A stretch of DNA of 64,000 nt from an uncultured Hungatella sp. (GCA_910579515.1 CAJTUV010000017.1:5620-69619), one strand, 5' to 3'; positions 16,844-26,341 are shown, numbered from the stretch's first letter. The notes: generated by a model from the sequence alone, not told the origin. Program-made: numbers and translations.

Positions 16844-19549
16844 TTACAGAGCAGATATGGTTTCAAGCCTGCAAAGGCAGGCGTCGAGTTCTTCCTGTTT
16901 ATAGCCGAAATGAAATCCTTTTGCGGTTTCTTCCAGCGGCTTTGCCAAATCGTCCGGTTCTGCGGATTTATCCTCCAGGCGCAGAAGTTTTGGCAGGTAT
17001 TTTTCTATTACCTCTCGGGCCTGTTTGTCTTTTAGGATATCCATTATAAGGCTGTCCCCACTAAAAGGATATACGCATTTGCGGTCGACTGGGATGACAA
17101 GCTCATGGGTTCCGGCACACAGGTTCTTTTCGGTTTTGTCTGCCAGGACAAGGACAGCCTCACAGTTGACGGGAACCGACACGGTCAGGGAGGCAGTGCA
17201 ATTTGCGTTTATGGACCAGGCGATTTTCCAGGTTCCGCATACGGACTGATATTCTCCAGAAACCTTGGAAAGGCGGCTTGAAAAATGTGGGGAGATTCTG
17301 GCTTTGCGCCATCCGGGCTTTAATGGCTGTAGTCCCAGCACATACTGATAGACGGTTCCAGCCACACATCCGTAAGCGTAGTGGTTCATGGAATTCATAC
17401 TTGTCCCGCTGATGGTTCCGTCTGGAAGAAGGGAGTTCCACCGTTCCCAGATGGTGGTAGCGCCAAGGTTTACCTCGTAAAGCCATCCCGGAAATTCTTC
17501 GTTAAACAGAAGGCGGTAGGCGTCTTCTGCCATCCCGTACTGAAACATGGCGTTGAGCATCAGGGGAGCGCCTACAAAACCTGCTTTCATTTTATAAAGG
17601 TCCTTGGCCATTCGTCTGCGAAAACCCAAGAGCAGCCGTTCTTTGTCAGGGTACAAACTATAAATCATACAGATGACGTACGCGGTCTGTGTGTCAATGG
17701 CAAGCCTTCCTGACGGAGTGAAATATTCGTTAAAAATTGCCGTCTGGATTTCTTGTGCCAGAGCAGAGTATTCTGCCTGATCTTTTTTAAATCCCAGAAT
17801 GTCTGCAGCCTGGGCAGTCAGGCAGGCTCCGTGATAGTAATATACAGAAGCGATGAAGGTTTCCTCTGTCCCGCCCCTTCTGGACTGACTGCCTACTCCG
17901 TCCAGAGCCAGCCAGTCGCCTAACTGGACCCCTGTGGTATACAGTCTCTTGCTTCCAGAGCGACGGTCCTCTTCTCTCACAAAGGCAAGATAATCTTTTA
18001 TAAGGGGATAGTGTTTGGCCAGCAGGGTTTTATCTCCGTATTGAAGATACAGATTCATGGGAATGATAATAGCCGCATCCCCCCAGACGGCTCCGGCTGC
18101 CACAGATGGAGTTTGGAGAGCTGGGGCAAACATGGGAATCCCGCCCTTTAGAGCAAGCTGCTCTGTCCTCAGATCAAAGAGCCATTTCTCAAAAAAGAGC
18201 TGGCTGTCCATATGAAAACATGCGGTCTGGCTGAAGATTTGGGCGTCTCCGGTCCATCCCAGTCGCTCATCTCTCTGTGGGCAGTCTGTGGGAATATCTA
18301 CAAAGTTGCCTTTCTGACTCCAAAGGGCATTTAAGAGAAGGCGGTTTAGTTTAGGACTGTCTGTTTCTACCCATCCGGTCTGTTCCAGATCACTGTACAG
18401 GACTACTCCTTCAAACCAGGCCGGATCTATGGTATCCAGACCCTCTACCAGTGCGTACCGAAATCCATAGTACGTGAAATAGGGGCGGATTTTAGTTCCT
18501 TCACCTTTTGACGTATAGGAAAACTGTGCTTTGGCGCTGCGCAGGTTATCCCGATAAAAGCAGCCTTTTTGCAGAAGTTCTCCCATGGTAAGGCGCAGGG
18601 TCTGCCCTTTTTTCAGCGGGGCTTTCACTCTCACAAATCCGGCCATATTCTGTCCGAAATCCAGGACCTGTTCGCCGTTTGGCGTCAGAAGCAGGGTGGG
18701 GTGAAGAATCTGCTTTTCTCGGATGGGGGCGCTTCTTCTGGGCACAAAATGGAAGGACTCTTCTACGACGGCTGTCTTTTCGCAGACGGTATCTTCTGGA
18801 TATTCCTGAATTTCTCCGTCGTAGATGCTGTTTTCTCCTATAAAGCTTTTGCGGCTTTGCCAGGTTTCGTCAGTTTTCACTTCAATCTGTCCGCCGTCTG
18901 CTGTATAGAGAACCAGAAGGGCTTTGCACAAAAGGGTGTTTCCATAGATACAAGCTGAGCCGCCAAGACCAAATCGTCCCTTGTACCAGCCGTTTCCAAG
19001 AATTACCTCCAGCGTATTCTGGCCTGATTTGATGTGGTCTGTGACGTCATAGGTCTGGTATTGAACCGCACAGTCATAGACGGTAAATCCGGGAGTCAGG
19101 TATTCATCTCCTGCTTTTTGGCCGTTGATGCTTGCCTCATACAAGCCCAGGCCGCTGATGTACAGGCGGGCGGCAGTGATCTTTTTTGAGATGGAAAAGG
19201 TTTTAAAAACAATAGCGCTGTCAGCCTGTTCTAGTCCCAGGGGGGTGATTGCAGGAGCAGATAAGGGGAGAGGGGTTTCAAACCAGGCGGTTTTGCTGAC
19301 GCTCTCCCCAGACAGGACTCTCCAATAGTAACGTGTACCGGCCTGGGGAGCAAAGTCCAGATCAAATGCGTGGGTTTGAGCTGAGGGCACGTTTACTTCT
19401 TTTAAAATATCCTGGAATTTGGGGTCTTTTGAAAGCTGAACAGGATAGTGGTCTGTCGGCTGATCTGGAAGAAACGAAAGAGTGATACGATCCAGATCAT
19501 ATCCCAGCGGGTTTTTCATATGGTTGATTTTTAAGTCTGTACAGGGCAT
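16844..19549 (-). CDS. GH78 alpha-L-rhamnosidase
   Basis: 901 residues from ATG 19549 with AAAAGGAGAATATCT upstream. The order is fibronectin-like start (GYDLDRITLSFLPDQP), N-terminal carbohydrate-binding beta domain (ARLYISGLGLYEASINGQK), then the (alpha/alpha)6 barrel. The barrel has the catalytic-region signature TDCPQRDERLGWTGDAQ (general acid Glu in DERLGW) and GATTIWERWNS (second acidic residue), then a C-terminal beta domain. After it comes an extra helical tail of ~70 residues (DILKDKQAREVIEKYLPKLL...). No signal peptide, so cytoplasmic. It releases terminal L-rhamnose from plant flavonoid or pectin-derived glycosides. No rhamnose catabolic genes are in the window. Confidence 0.9.
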   Translation of the reverse strand: MPCTDLKINHMKNPLGYDLDRITLSFLPDQPTDHYPVQLSKDPKFQDILKEVNVPSAQTHAFDLDFAPQAGTRYYWRVLSGESVSKTAWFETPLPLSAPAITPLGLEQADSAIVFKTFSISKKITAARLYISGLGLYEASINGQKAGDEYLTPGFTVYDCAVQYQTYDVTDHIKSGQNTLEVILGNGWYKGRFGLGGSACIYGNTLLCKALLVLYTADGGQIEVKTDETWQSRKSFIGENSIYDGEIQEYPEDTVCEKTAVVEESFHFVPRRSAPIREKQILHPTLLLTPNGEQVLDFGQNMAGFVRVKAPLKKGQTLRLTMGELLQKGCFYRDNLRSAKAQFSYTSKGEGTKIRPYFTYYGFRYALVEGLDTIDPAWFEGVVLYSDLEQTGWVETDSPKLNRLLLNALWSQKGNFVDIPTDCPQRDERLGWTGDAQIFSQTACFHMDSQLFFEKWLFDLRTEQLALKGGIPMFAPALQTPSVAAGAVWGDAAIIIPMNLYLQYGDKTLLAKHYPLIKDYLAFVREEDRRSGSKRLYTTGVQLGDWLALDGVGSQSRRGGTEETFIASVYYYHGACLTAQAADILGFKKDQAEYSALAQEIQTAIFNEYFTPSGRLAIDTQTAYVICMIYSLYPDKERLLLGFRRRMAKDLYKMKAGFVGAPLMLNAMFQYGMAEDAYRLLFNEEFPGWLYEVNLGATTIWERWNSLLPDGTISGTSMNSMNHYAYGCVAGTVYQYVLGLQPLKPGWRKARISPHFSSRLSKVSGEYQSVCGTWKIAWSINANCTASLTVSVPVNCEAVLVLADKTEKNLCAGTHELVIPVDRKCVYPFSGDSLIMDILKDKQAREVIEKYLPKLLRLEDKSAEPDDLAKPLEETAKGFHFGYKQEELDACLCRLETISAL

Positions 19550-19583
19550 AGATATTCTCCTTTTACTTATTGAGGTTAGCTTT

Positions 19584-19589
19584 ATTATA
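19584..19589 (-). promoter_or_regulatory. Probable -10 box of the rhamnosidase gene
   Basis: On the minus strand TATAAT lies 35 bp upstream of the rhamnosidase start. No clear -35 is found at 16-18 bp, which would fit an activator-dependent promoter. The rest of the 210-bp divergent gap shows no convincing promoter for the hydrolase gene on the plus strand. Confidence 0.4.
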
Positions 19590-19759
19590 GCTGCGGATTT
19601 TGGGGAAGGGAATGACGAAACGAAACAAAAGGACTGACGAAAGTTTTGAAGACCTTGGAGTTTTGTGGAAAGTAATGATATGAGCGCATCAGATTGGAAA
19701 AAGACAGAGGAATGAAATCCAGAGAAAGTGAGAATCCTTTATGAAAAAGGAGATTGACT

Positions 19760-20746
19760 ATGTGTACAGCAGCGACATATCGGACAAAGGATTTTTATTT
19801 TGGGCGGACTCTGGATTATGATGTTTCTTATGATGAGGAGATTGTGATTGCTCCAAGAAACTATCCCTTTTCTTTTTTCGAAAAGGGGACAATGAAACCC
19901 CATTTTGGGATCATCGGAATGGCTCATGTGGAAAATGGGTGCCCTTTATACTATGATGCGATCAATGAAAAAGGGTTGGGGATTGCAGGACTGAATTTCG
20001 TAGGAAATGCGGTTTATCATAAGAAGCAGGAGGGCAGGGATAATGTCGCCTCTTTTGAGCTGATTCCCTGGATTCTCGGTCAATGTTCCACAGTAAAGCA
20101 GGCCAGGGAGCTTGTAAAGCGGCTTAATGTCTGGGACCGTCCTTTTCATGACGCGCTGCCTGTGGCGCAGCTTCACTGGATGATTTCGGACAAGGAGGAG
20201 TCCATGACTGTAGAGGCGGTGGCAGAAGGCGTGAAATGGTATGAAAATCCTGTAGGGGTTCTGACAAACAATCCGCCTTTTGACAAGCAGATGTTCGCCC
20301 TGAATAATTACAGGCATTTGTCAACCAGAGGCTCTCACAATACCTTTGCCCCTGGTCTGGATTTGCAGGAATATTCCAGGGGGATGGGAGCTATGGGCCT
20401 TCCGGGGGATTTGTCTTCTCAGTCCAGGTTTGTAAGAGCTGTGTTTACCAAGATGAATTCTGTTTCAGGAGATGGTGAGAAGGAGAGCGTGAGTCAGTTT
20501 TTTCATATTCTCCAGTCTGTGGAGCAGCAGCGAGGGTGCTGCCAGATGGCGGACGGCGGGTATGAGGTCACGATTTATACTTCCTGCTGTAATGCGGATA
20601 AGGGGATCTATTATTATACTACGTATGACAACCATCAGATAGGGGCTGTGGATATGCACAGGGAGGATTTGGACGGGGAAGAGCTGATTCGGTATGAACC
20701 TGTGACAGAAGAACGTATTTTTTGGCAGAACGAATCATCAAATTGA
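19760..20746 (+). CDS. Choloylglycine hydrolase family enzyme (bile salt hydrolase / penicillin V acylase type)
   Basis: 328 residues from ATG 19760, preceded by AAGGAGA. This start places Cys at position 2, the N-terminal nucleophile exposed after removal of Met, as in all family members. Other family active-site residues are visible: R16 and D19 (FGRTLD), N79 (GLNF), N170/N171 (LTNNP) and R223 in GDLSSQSRFVR. In gut Firmicutes such enzymes often cleave glycine- or taurine-conjugated bile salts, but penicillin V and N-acyl-homoserine lactones are also family substrates and sequence alone does not decide. No signal peptide: cytoplasmic. Confidence 0.85.
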   Translation: MCTAATYRTKDFYFGRTLDYDVSYDEEIVIAPRNYPFSFFEKGTMKPHFGIIGMAHVENGCPLYYDAINEKGLGIAGLNFVGNAVYHKKQEGRDNVASFELIPWILGQCSTVKQARELVKRLNVWDRPFHDALPVAQLHWMISDKEESMTVEAVAEGVKWYENPVGVLTNNPPFDKQMFALNNYRHLSTRGSHNTFAPGLDLQEYSRGMGAMGLPGDLSSQSRFVRAVFTKMNSVSGDGEKESVSQFFHILQSVEQQRGCCQMADGGYEVTIYTSCCNADKGIYYYTTYDNHQIGAVDMHREDLDGEELIRYEPVTEERIFWQNESSN

Positions 20747-20771
20747 CAGAGGAACGGTTGAACGGGATATA

Positions 20772-20800
20772 TTGACAAATCAAGTTTCCACTGGTATATT
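20772..20800 (+). promoter_or_regulatory. glnA promoter
   Basis: A perfect -35 TTGACA (20772-20777), 17-bp spacer, and -10 TATATT (20795-20800). The predicted transcript starts near 20807, giving a leader of about 90 bases before glnA. Confidence 0.75.
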
Positions 20801-20814
20801 TTATTCATGGAACA

Positions 20815-20860
20815 AGGGCGTTGCATAGACTGCAATGCCCTCTTTACGTTTTAGGTAAAG
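20815..20860 (+). promoter_or_regulatory. Tandem hairpin leader of glnA (possible ANTAR target)
   Basis: Two adjacent stem-loops occur in the glnA leader. The first is an 11-bp stem (20815-20825 with 20831-20841, loop TAGAC). The second is a 6-bp stem (CTTTAC 20842-20847 with GTAAAG 20855-20860) whose loop includes TTTT. Two tandem hairpins, one overlapping a terminator, is the architecture bound by ANTAR antiterminators, and an ANTAR protein is encoded just after glnA. The hexaloop A1/G4 rule is not clearly met, so the call is tentative. Confidence 0.5.
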
Positions 20861-20899
20861 ATATGTTAAACTATAAGCGACAATAAAGGAGAACAAGTG

Positions 20900-22237
20900 A
20901 TGAGTAAATACAAAAAGGAAGATATTTTCCGCCTGGTGGAAGAGGAAGAGGTGGAGTTTATTCGGCTCCAGTTTACAGATATGTTTGGGATGATAAAAAA
21001 TGTGGCCATTACCTCAGGTCAGTTAGAAAAGGCTCTGGACAACCGCTGCATGTTTGACGGATCTGCCATTGAGGGCTTTGTGCGGGTGGAGGAATCGGAT
21101 ATGTATCTGTATCCGGACCTGGATACCTTTGAGATTTATCCATGGCGGCCTCAGCAGGGAAAGGTGGCCAGAGTGATTTGTGATGTGTACTGTCCTAATG
21201 GAACTCCTTTTGAGGGGGACCCTCGGTATGCCCTAAAGAAGGTGCTAAAGGAAGCGGAAGAAATGGGCTTCTATTTTAATGTGGGGCCGGAATGTGAGTT
21301 CTTTCTGTTTCATACAGATGAAGAGGGAAGACCTACCACCAATACTCATGAGACTGCAGGATACTTTGACGTGGGGCCCATTGATCTGGCGGAAAATGTG
21401 CGCAGGGATATTGTGCTGAATCTGGAGGAAATGGGATTTGAGATCGAGTCTTCTCACCATGAGATTGCCCCTGGCCAGCATGAGGTGGATTTCCAGTATG
21501 AGAAGGGGTTAAAGGCTGCGGATGATATTTTGACCTTTAAAATGGCAGTGAAAACCATAGCCAAGCGCCATGGGCTTCATGCGACCTTTATGCCCAAGCC
21601 CAAGGCAGGAGTGAATGGCTCTGGCATGCACATTAATATGTCCCTGGAGGATAAAGAGGGAAAGAATCTTTTTGAGGACCAGAGCGATGATTTGGGGTTA
21701 AGCAGGCTGGCCTATCAGTTTATGGCTGGAATCCTGACCCATATTAAATCCATGACGATTCTCACCAACCCCTTGGTAAATTCGTATAAGCGTTTGATTC
21801 CAGGATACGATGCGCCGGTCTACATCGCCTGGTCCCTGGCGGCCAACCGGGGCCAGCTGATTCGGATTCCTTCTACAAGAGGAACCAGCACCAGAATCGA
21901 GCTTCGAAGCCCAGACTCAGCCATGAATCCCTATCTGGCTTTGGCCGCTTGTCTTGCAGCAGGACTGGATGGGATCAAAAAGGAAATGGAGCCCCCAAAG
22001 GCGATCCGTCAAAATGTTTTTGCCATGTCTGAGGAGGAGCTAAAGAGAGAAGGGATCTGCCATCTGCCAGAGACGTTAGGAGAGGCGATTGAGGAATTTG
22101 AGAGAGATGAATTTTTAAAAGGCGTGCTGGGGAAACATATTTACACCAAATATCTGGAAGCAAAGAAAGAGGAATGGAATGAATTTCGCTGTCAGGTGAC
22201 GGACTGGGAGTTGGACCAATACCTTTATAAATTCTAA
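20900..22237 (+). CDS. glnA: Glutamine synthetase, type I
   Basis: 445 residues (GSI-alpha length) from ATG 20900; AAAGGAGAA precedes it, and the in-frame GTG at 20897 is less likely. The beta-grasp N-terminus (VEFIRLQFTDMFGMIKNV, DGSAIEGF), the metal-binding NVGPECEFFLF, the ATP-binding FMPKPKAGVNGSGMHIN and the glutamate-flap/substrate segment NPLVNSYKRLIPGYDAPVYI are present. It makes glutamine from glutamate, ammonia and ATP in the cytosol. No adenylylation-site motif (NLYDLPP) is seen, as expected for the GSI-alpha type. The hairpin leader and the downstream ANTAR gene point to RNA-level control. Confidence 0.96.
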   Translation: MSKYKKEDIFRLVEEEEVEFIRLQFTDMFGMIKNVAITSGQLEKALDNRCMFDGSAIEGFVRVEESDMYLYPDLDTFEIYPWRPQQGKVARVICDVYCPNGTPFEGDPRYALKKVLKEAEEMGFYFNVGPECEFFLFHTDEEGRPTTNTHETAGYFDVGPIDLAENVRRDIVLNLEEMGFEIESSHHEIAPGQHEVDFQYEKGLKAADDILTFKMAVKTIAKRHGLHATFMPKPKAGVNGSGMHINMSLEDKEGKNLFEDQSDDLGLSRLAYQFMAGILTHIKSMTILTNPLVNSYKRLIPGYDAPVYIAWSLAANRGQLIRIPSTRGTSTRIELRSPDSAMNPYLALAACLAAGLDGIKKEMEPPKAIRQNVFAMSEEELKREGICHLPETLGEAIEEFERDEFLKGVLGKHIYTKYLEAKKEEWNEFRCQVTDWELDQYLYKF

Positions 22238-22295
22238 TGAGCAGATTTTTCTGCGCAGGAAAAGGCTGTGGACCAAAGACCAGGAGGTGAGATAT

Positions 22296-22847
22296 GTGAC
22301 GAACATTGTTGTGGCATTTTCCAAGGGGGAAGACGGAAAGAACATTAAAAATATTCTCGTAAAAAGTGGGTTTCAAGTAGTCGCTGTCTGTACCTCCGGC
22401 GCCCAGGCATTAAACAGTTTGGAAGGCTTGAACGGTGGGATTGTGGTCAGCGGATATCGGTTTCAGGATATGGTATTTCGGGAATTATATGAGTGGATGC
22501 CAGAAAATTTTCAGATGCTTTTAGTGGCTTCCGCCAATCGGGTAGGAGATACGGGGCTTCAAAGCATCGTGTATCTTCCCATGCCTTTGAGGGTTCATGA
22601 TTTGGTAACCACTTTGGAGATGATGTGCCAGGCCCAGACTCAGAGGAAAAAGAAGCAAAAAAACAAGCCCTCGAAACGGACCAGCGAGCAGGAACAGCTT
22701 ATCAAAGAGGCAAAGACTCTTCTCATGGAGCGGAATCACATGACAGAGACGCAAGCTCACCGGTATATACAAAAGTGCAGTATGGACAGCGGAACAAACT
22801 TGGTGGAGACTGCCCAGATGGTGATCAGTTTGAATCATGAATCGTGA
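22296..22847 (+). CDS. ANTAR-domain RNA-binding response regulator
   Basis: 183 residues from GTG 22296; AGGAGG (22282-22287) lies 8 bases upstream, while the in-frame GTG at 22287 sits inside that site. The N-terminal ~115 residues look like a receiver-like domain that is degenerate: the usual phospho-acceptor Asp position is not evident (GGIVVSGYRF). A basic linker (QRKKKQKNKPSKRTS) leads to the three-helix ANTAR domain (LIKEAKTLLMERNHMTETQAHRYIQ... TNLVETAQMVI). ANTAR proteins bind paired hairpins in nascent RNA and prevent termination. The position right after glnA suggests nitrogen control of glnA. Confidence 0.85.
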   Translation: MTNIVVAFSKGEDGKNIKNILVKSGFQVVAVCTSGAQALNSLEGLNGGIVVSGYRFQDMVFRELYEWMPENFQMLLVASANRVGDTGLQSIVYLPMPLRVHDLVTTLEMMCQAQTQRKKKQKNKPSKRTSEQEQLIKEAKTLLMERNHMTETQAHRYIQKCSMDSGTNLVETAQMVISLNHES

Positions 22848-22876
22848 AGCGACGGGAAGATGGAAAGGAAAAAAGC

Positions 22877-23704
22877 ATGAAGTTTACAAAAATGCAGGGA
22901 GCAGGCAATGATTATGTGTATGTCAACTGTTTTGAGGAAACGGTAGAGGACCCAAAGTCTACAGCAATCTTGGTCAGCGACCGCCATTTTGGAATTGGCT
23001 CTGACGGACTAATCTTAATCTGCCCCTCAGACAAAGCGGATTGTCGGATGCGCATTTTCAATGCAGACGGCTCGGAGGGAGAAATGTGCGGAAACGCTAT
23101 CCGATGTGTTGGAAAATACGTTTATGAACATGGCATTGTCTCTAAAAAGTCTCTGCAGGTGGAGACTCTGGGCGGAGTAAAGACTTTAGAGTTAAAGGAA
23201 GAGAACGGCAAAATCGTCCAGGTGACCGTAGACATGGGAGAACCCAAACTTACCTCAAAGCTTCCAGAGCCCATTTTAATTGAAGGCAAATCTTTGGAAT
23301 TTGTGGGAATCTCTGTAGGCAATCCTCATGCTGTTTACATTTGTGACGACATTGACCATTTAGATTTGGAATGCATAGGTCCTGCCTATGAGAATCACAG
23401 CCGTTTTCCCAATCGTGTCAATTCCGAATTTGTCCAGATCATGGACCGAAGTCATATCCGTATGAGAGTATGGGAACGTGGCAGCAATGAAACCTGGGCC
23501 TGCGGAACGGGAGCCACAGCCAGCGTGGTGGCGTGTATCCTTTTGGGTTATACGGACGACACGGTGGAAGTGGCCCTAAGAGGCGGAAATCTGACCATCC
23601 ACTGGGACAGAGAGAAAAACAGGGCCTATATGACTGGGGAAGCGGTAGAGGTATTTTGGGGGGAGATTCTTCTTGACAACCCTATTGAGATTTTGTATAA
23701 ATGA
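22877..23704 (+). CDS. dapF: Diaminopimelate epimerase
   Basis: 275 residues from ATG 22877 (MKFTKMQGAGNDYVY), the usual family start; a GTG at 22844 overlapping the previous stop is less likely. The two catalytic cysteines are C71 (EGEMCGNAIRC) and C209 (ETWACGTGATA). It converts LL-DAP to meso-DAP for lysine and peptidoglycan. It is followed by dapL, so the two last steps before meso-DAP are adjacent. Confidence 0.96.
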   Translation: MKFTKMQGAGNDYVYVNCFEETVEDPKSTAILVSDRHFGIGSDGLILICPSDKADCRMRIFNADGSEGEMCGNAIRCVGKYVYEHGIVSKKSLQVETLGGVKTLELKEENGKIVQVTVDMGEPKLTSKLPEPILIEGKSLEFVGISVGNPHAVYICDDIDHLDLECIGPAYENHSRFPNRVNSEFVQIMDRSHIRMRVWERGSNETWACGTGATASVVACILLGYTDDTVEVALRGGNLTIHWDREKNRAYMTGEAVEVFWGEILLDNPIEILYK

Positions 23705-23737
23705 AAGACACCATTCTACAATATAAAGGAGAACACC

Positions 23738-24952
23738 ATGTTTCAAGTCAATGACAATTATTTAAAACTGCCGGGAAGCTATCTCTTTTCCACGATTGGG
23801 AAAAAGGTTCAGGCTTACTCGCAGGCGAATCCAGACAAGACCATCATTCGTCTGGGGATTGGGGATGTGACCCAGCCCTTGGTTCCGGCTATTATTAAGG
23901 CAATGCATGAGGCGGTGGAGGATATGGCTCACAAAGAGACGTTCCATGGCTATGCGCCGGATTTAGGGTATGATTTTTTAAGAAATGCGATTGCAAACCA
24001 GGATTACAAGGCCAGAGGGTGTCAGATTGAGGCGGATGAGATTTTTATTTCTGATGGAGCCAAGTGCGACTGCGGCAATATTCAGGAGATTTTCGCAGAG
24101 TCTAGCCGTATCGCCGTGTGTGATCCGGTTTATCCGGTTTATGTGGATTCTAATGTGATGGCCGGAAGAACAGGGGAGTACGACAGTGCCTCTGGGACCT
24201 GGAGCCGTGTGATCTACATGCCCTGTACAGCAGAAAATGGGTTTGTGCCAGAGCTGCCAAAGGAGACGCCGGATTTAATTTATCTGTGCATCCCCAACAA
24301 TCCCACAGGCACCACGCTGACCAAGGAGCAGCTGAAGGTCTGGGTGGATTATGCCAATCGGGTAGGAGCTGTGATTTTGTATGATGCGGCTTATGAGGCG
24401 TACATTTCGGAGAAAGAGGTTCCTCACAGCATTTTTGAGATTGAAGGGGCAAGGACCTGTGCCATTGAGTTTCGTTCTTTCTCCAAGAACGCAGGATTTA
24501 CGGGAGTGCGTCTTGGATTTACGGTGATTCCCAAAGATTTAAAGAGCGGTCAGGTGATGGTTCACAGTCTTTGGGCCAGAAGGCATGGGACGAAGTTTAA
24601 CGGAGCTCCCTACATTACCCAGAAAGCGGCTATGGCGGTGTATTCTGAGGAAGGTAAGGCTCAGGTTCAGGAGCAGGTGGCCTACTATATGAGGAATGCC
24701 AGGGTGATATATGACAGTTTAAAGGACAGCGGATATGAAGTCTATGGAGGCGTGAACGCTCCCTACATCTGGCTGAAGACGCCAAAGGGAATGACTTCCT
24801 GGGATTTCTTTGATTATCTGCTGGAAAAGGCTAATGTGGTGGGAACACCGGGAAGCGGTTTCGGGCCAAGCGGGGAAGGATACTTCCGTCTGACGGCTTT
24901 TGGAACGTATGAAAACACAGCGGCCGCCATTGAGAGAATCAGGGGGTTATAA
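23738..24952 (+). CDS. dapL: LL-diaminopimelate aminotransferase
   Basis: 404 residues, typical DapL length, a fold-type I PLP enzyme. The PLP lysine is K250 in SFSKNAGFTGVRLGFT; CIPNNPTGT and the start NDNYLKLPGSYLFSTIGKK are DapL-typical. It transaminates tetrahydrodipicolinate directly to LL-DAP with glutamate, bypassing the DapD/DapC/DapE route. ATG follows AAAGGAGAAC. It is 33 bases after dapF, so they are probably co-transcribed. Confidence 0.95.
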   Translation: MFQVNDNYLKLPGSYLFSTIGKKVQAYSQANPDKTIIRLGIGDVTQPLVPAIIKAMHEAVEDMAHKETFHGYAPDLGYDFLRNAIANQDYKARGCQIEADEIFISDGAKCDCGNIQEIFAESSRIAVCDPVYPVYVDSNVMAGRTGEYDSASGTWSRVIYMPCTAENGFVPELPKETPDLIYLCIPNNPTGTTLTKEQLKVWVDYANRVGAVILYDAAYEAYISEKEVPHSIFEIEGARTCAIEFRSFSKNAGFTGVRLGFTVIPKDLKSGQVMVHSLWARRHGTKFNGAPYITQKAAMAVYSEEGKAQVQEQVAYYMRNARVIYDSLKDSGYEVYGGVNAPYIWLKTPKGMTSWDFFDYLLEKANVVGTPGSGFGPSGEGYFRLTAFGTYENTAAAIERIRGL

Positions 24953-24964
24953 GAATAACAGATC

Positions 24965-26326
24965 ATGGAAGCACAGAAAAGCAGGAGAGAAAAGTATGAG
25001 ATGGACATGTGCAATGGGCCGATATTCACAAAGATCATTGCCTTTGCCGTGCCTCTCATTGCATCAGGAATTTTACAGCTTTTATTTAACGCCGCAGATA
25101 TCGTGGTGGTGGGCAGGTTTGCCGGAAATGAGTCTTTAGCTGCGGTAGGTTCCACGTCTTCTCTGATTAACCTTTTAATCAACGTATTTATGGGCCTTTC
25201 GGTAGGCGTCAATGTGATGGTGGCCCGCTATTATGGGGCCCAGAGTCCAAAGGATTTGGAGGAGACGATACATACTGCTATGGTGGTGGCTGTGGCAGGG
25301 GGTCTGGTGTTAGTGGCTGTGGGAGTGTCTTTGGCGGCTCCTCTGCTCAAAATGATGGGCACGCCGGAGGATGTTCTGCCTCTGTCAGTTTTGTATATGA
25401 GGATATTTTTTGCAGGGATGCCTGCCACATTGATTTATAATTTTGGCAGCGCCATCCTGCGGGCTGTGGGGGACACCAAGAGGCCGCTGTATTTTCTGCT
25501 TTTTGCGGGGATCGTCAACGTATTGTTGAATCTGATGTTTGTGATTGTTTTTTCCATGGGAGTTGCAGGGGTGGCTCTTGCCACAGTAATTTCCCAGTGT
25601 ATCTCGGCCGTTTTGATTGTTGGGTGTCTGATACGATCTCAGGCGGGATACAGACTTTGTTTAAACCGTCTTAGGATTGTTCGTGATAAGCTTTTCAGCA
25701 TTGTGAGTATCGGTCTTCCGGCAGGGCTTCAAGGAGCGATTTTTTCGATATCCAATGTGCTGGTTCAGTCTTCTGTAAATTCCTTTGGGTCCGTGGCCAT
25801 GGCGGGAAATACGGCGGCCGCCAATATTGAAGGCTTTGTCTATACAGGCATGAACGCTATCTATCAGACGGCTTTAAGCTTTGGAAGTCAGAACTTTGGC
25901 GCTAAGAACTATAAGAGAATGACGAAAATTCAGATTTACTGTATCATAATTGTGGCAGTAGTCGGGTTTGTTTTGGGAAATGGCGTGGTGTTTTTTGGAC
26001 CTCAGCTTCTGGGAATTTACTCTTCTGATCAGGCGGTAGTCCAATATGGAATGTACCGGCTTCGGATTATTGCCACATTCTATCTGGCTTGTGGTTTGAT
26101 GGAGGTTATGGTAGGAGGCTTAAGGGGAATGGGGTGTTCGGTGCTTCCTATGATTGTGTCTTTGACTGGAGCCTGTGCTTTGAGAGTCGTGTGGATTTAT
26201 ACGTTTTTTGCTATGAATCGGACATTAGAGACATTATATATTTCTTATCCGATTTCGTGGGCGGTGACTTTTGGGGCCCATCTGGTTACCTATATCATCA
26301 TAAGAAGAAAAAAGGGGTATCAATAA
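24965..26326 (+). CDS. MATE-family efflux transporter
   Basis: 453 residues, about 12 membrane helices in two homologous halves (each starting with a GPIF/IxxFAVPLI-type segment). PLIASGILQLLFNAADIVVVGRFAG and the repeated GLPAGLQGAIFSISNVLVQ are typical of the DinF/NorM-like MATE families of Firmicutes. It begins 12 bases after dapL. It would export drugs or metabolites by H+ or Na+ antiport; the substrate is unknown. A start at the in-frame ATG for MDMCNGPIF is also possible. It is a paralogue of the gene at 27162-28532. Confidence 0.9.
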   Translation: MEAQKSRREKYEMDMCNGPIFTKIIAFAVPLIASGILQLLFNAADIVVVGRFAGNESLAAVGSTSSLINLLINVFMGLSVGVNVMVARYYGAQSPKDLEETIHTAMVVAVAGGLVLVAVGVSLAAPLLKMMGTPEDVLPLSVLYMRIFFAGMPATLIYNFGSAILRAVGDTKRPLYFLLFAGIVNVLLNLMFVIVFSMGVAGVALATVISQCISAVLIVGCLIRSQAGYRLCLNRLRIVRDKLFSIVSIGLPAGLQGAIFSISNVLVQSSVNSFGSVAMAGNTAAANIEGFVYTGMNAIYQTALSFGSQNFGAKNYKRMTKIQIYCIIIVAVVGFVLGNGVVFFGPQLLGIYSSDQAVVQYGMYRLRIIATFYLACGLMEVMVGGLRGMGCSVLPMIVSLTGACALRVVWIYTFFAMNRTLETLYISYPISWAVTFGAHLVTYIIIRRKKGYQ

Positions 26327-26341
26327 AAAGGAGGCAAAACT

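Noticed and set aside
20815..20860. Glutamine riboswitch upstream of glnA
   Set aside because: The hairpins do not show the known glnA-motif core; an ANTAR target is the better reading.
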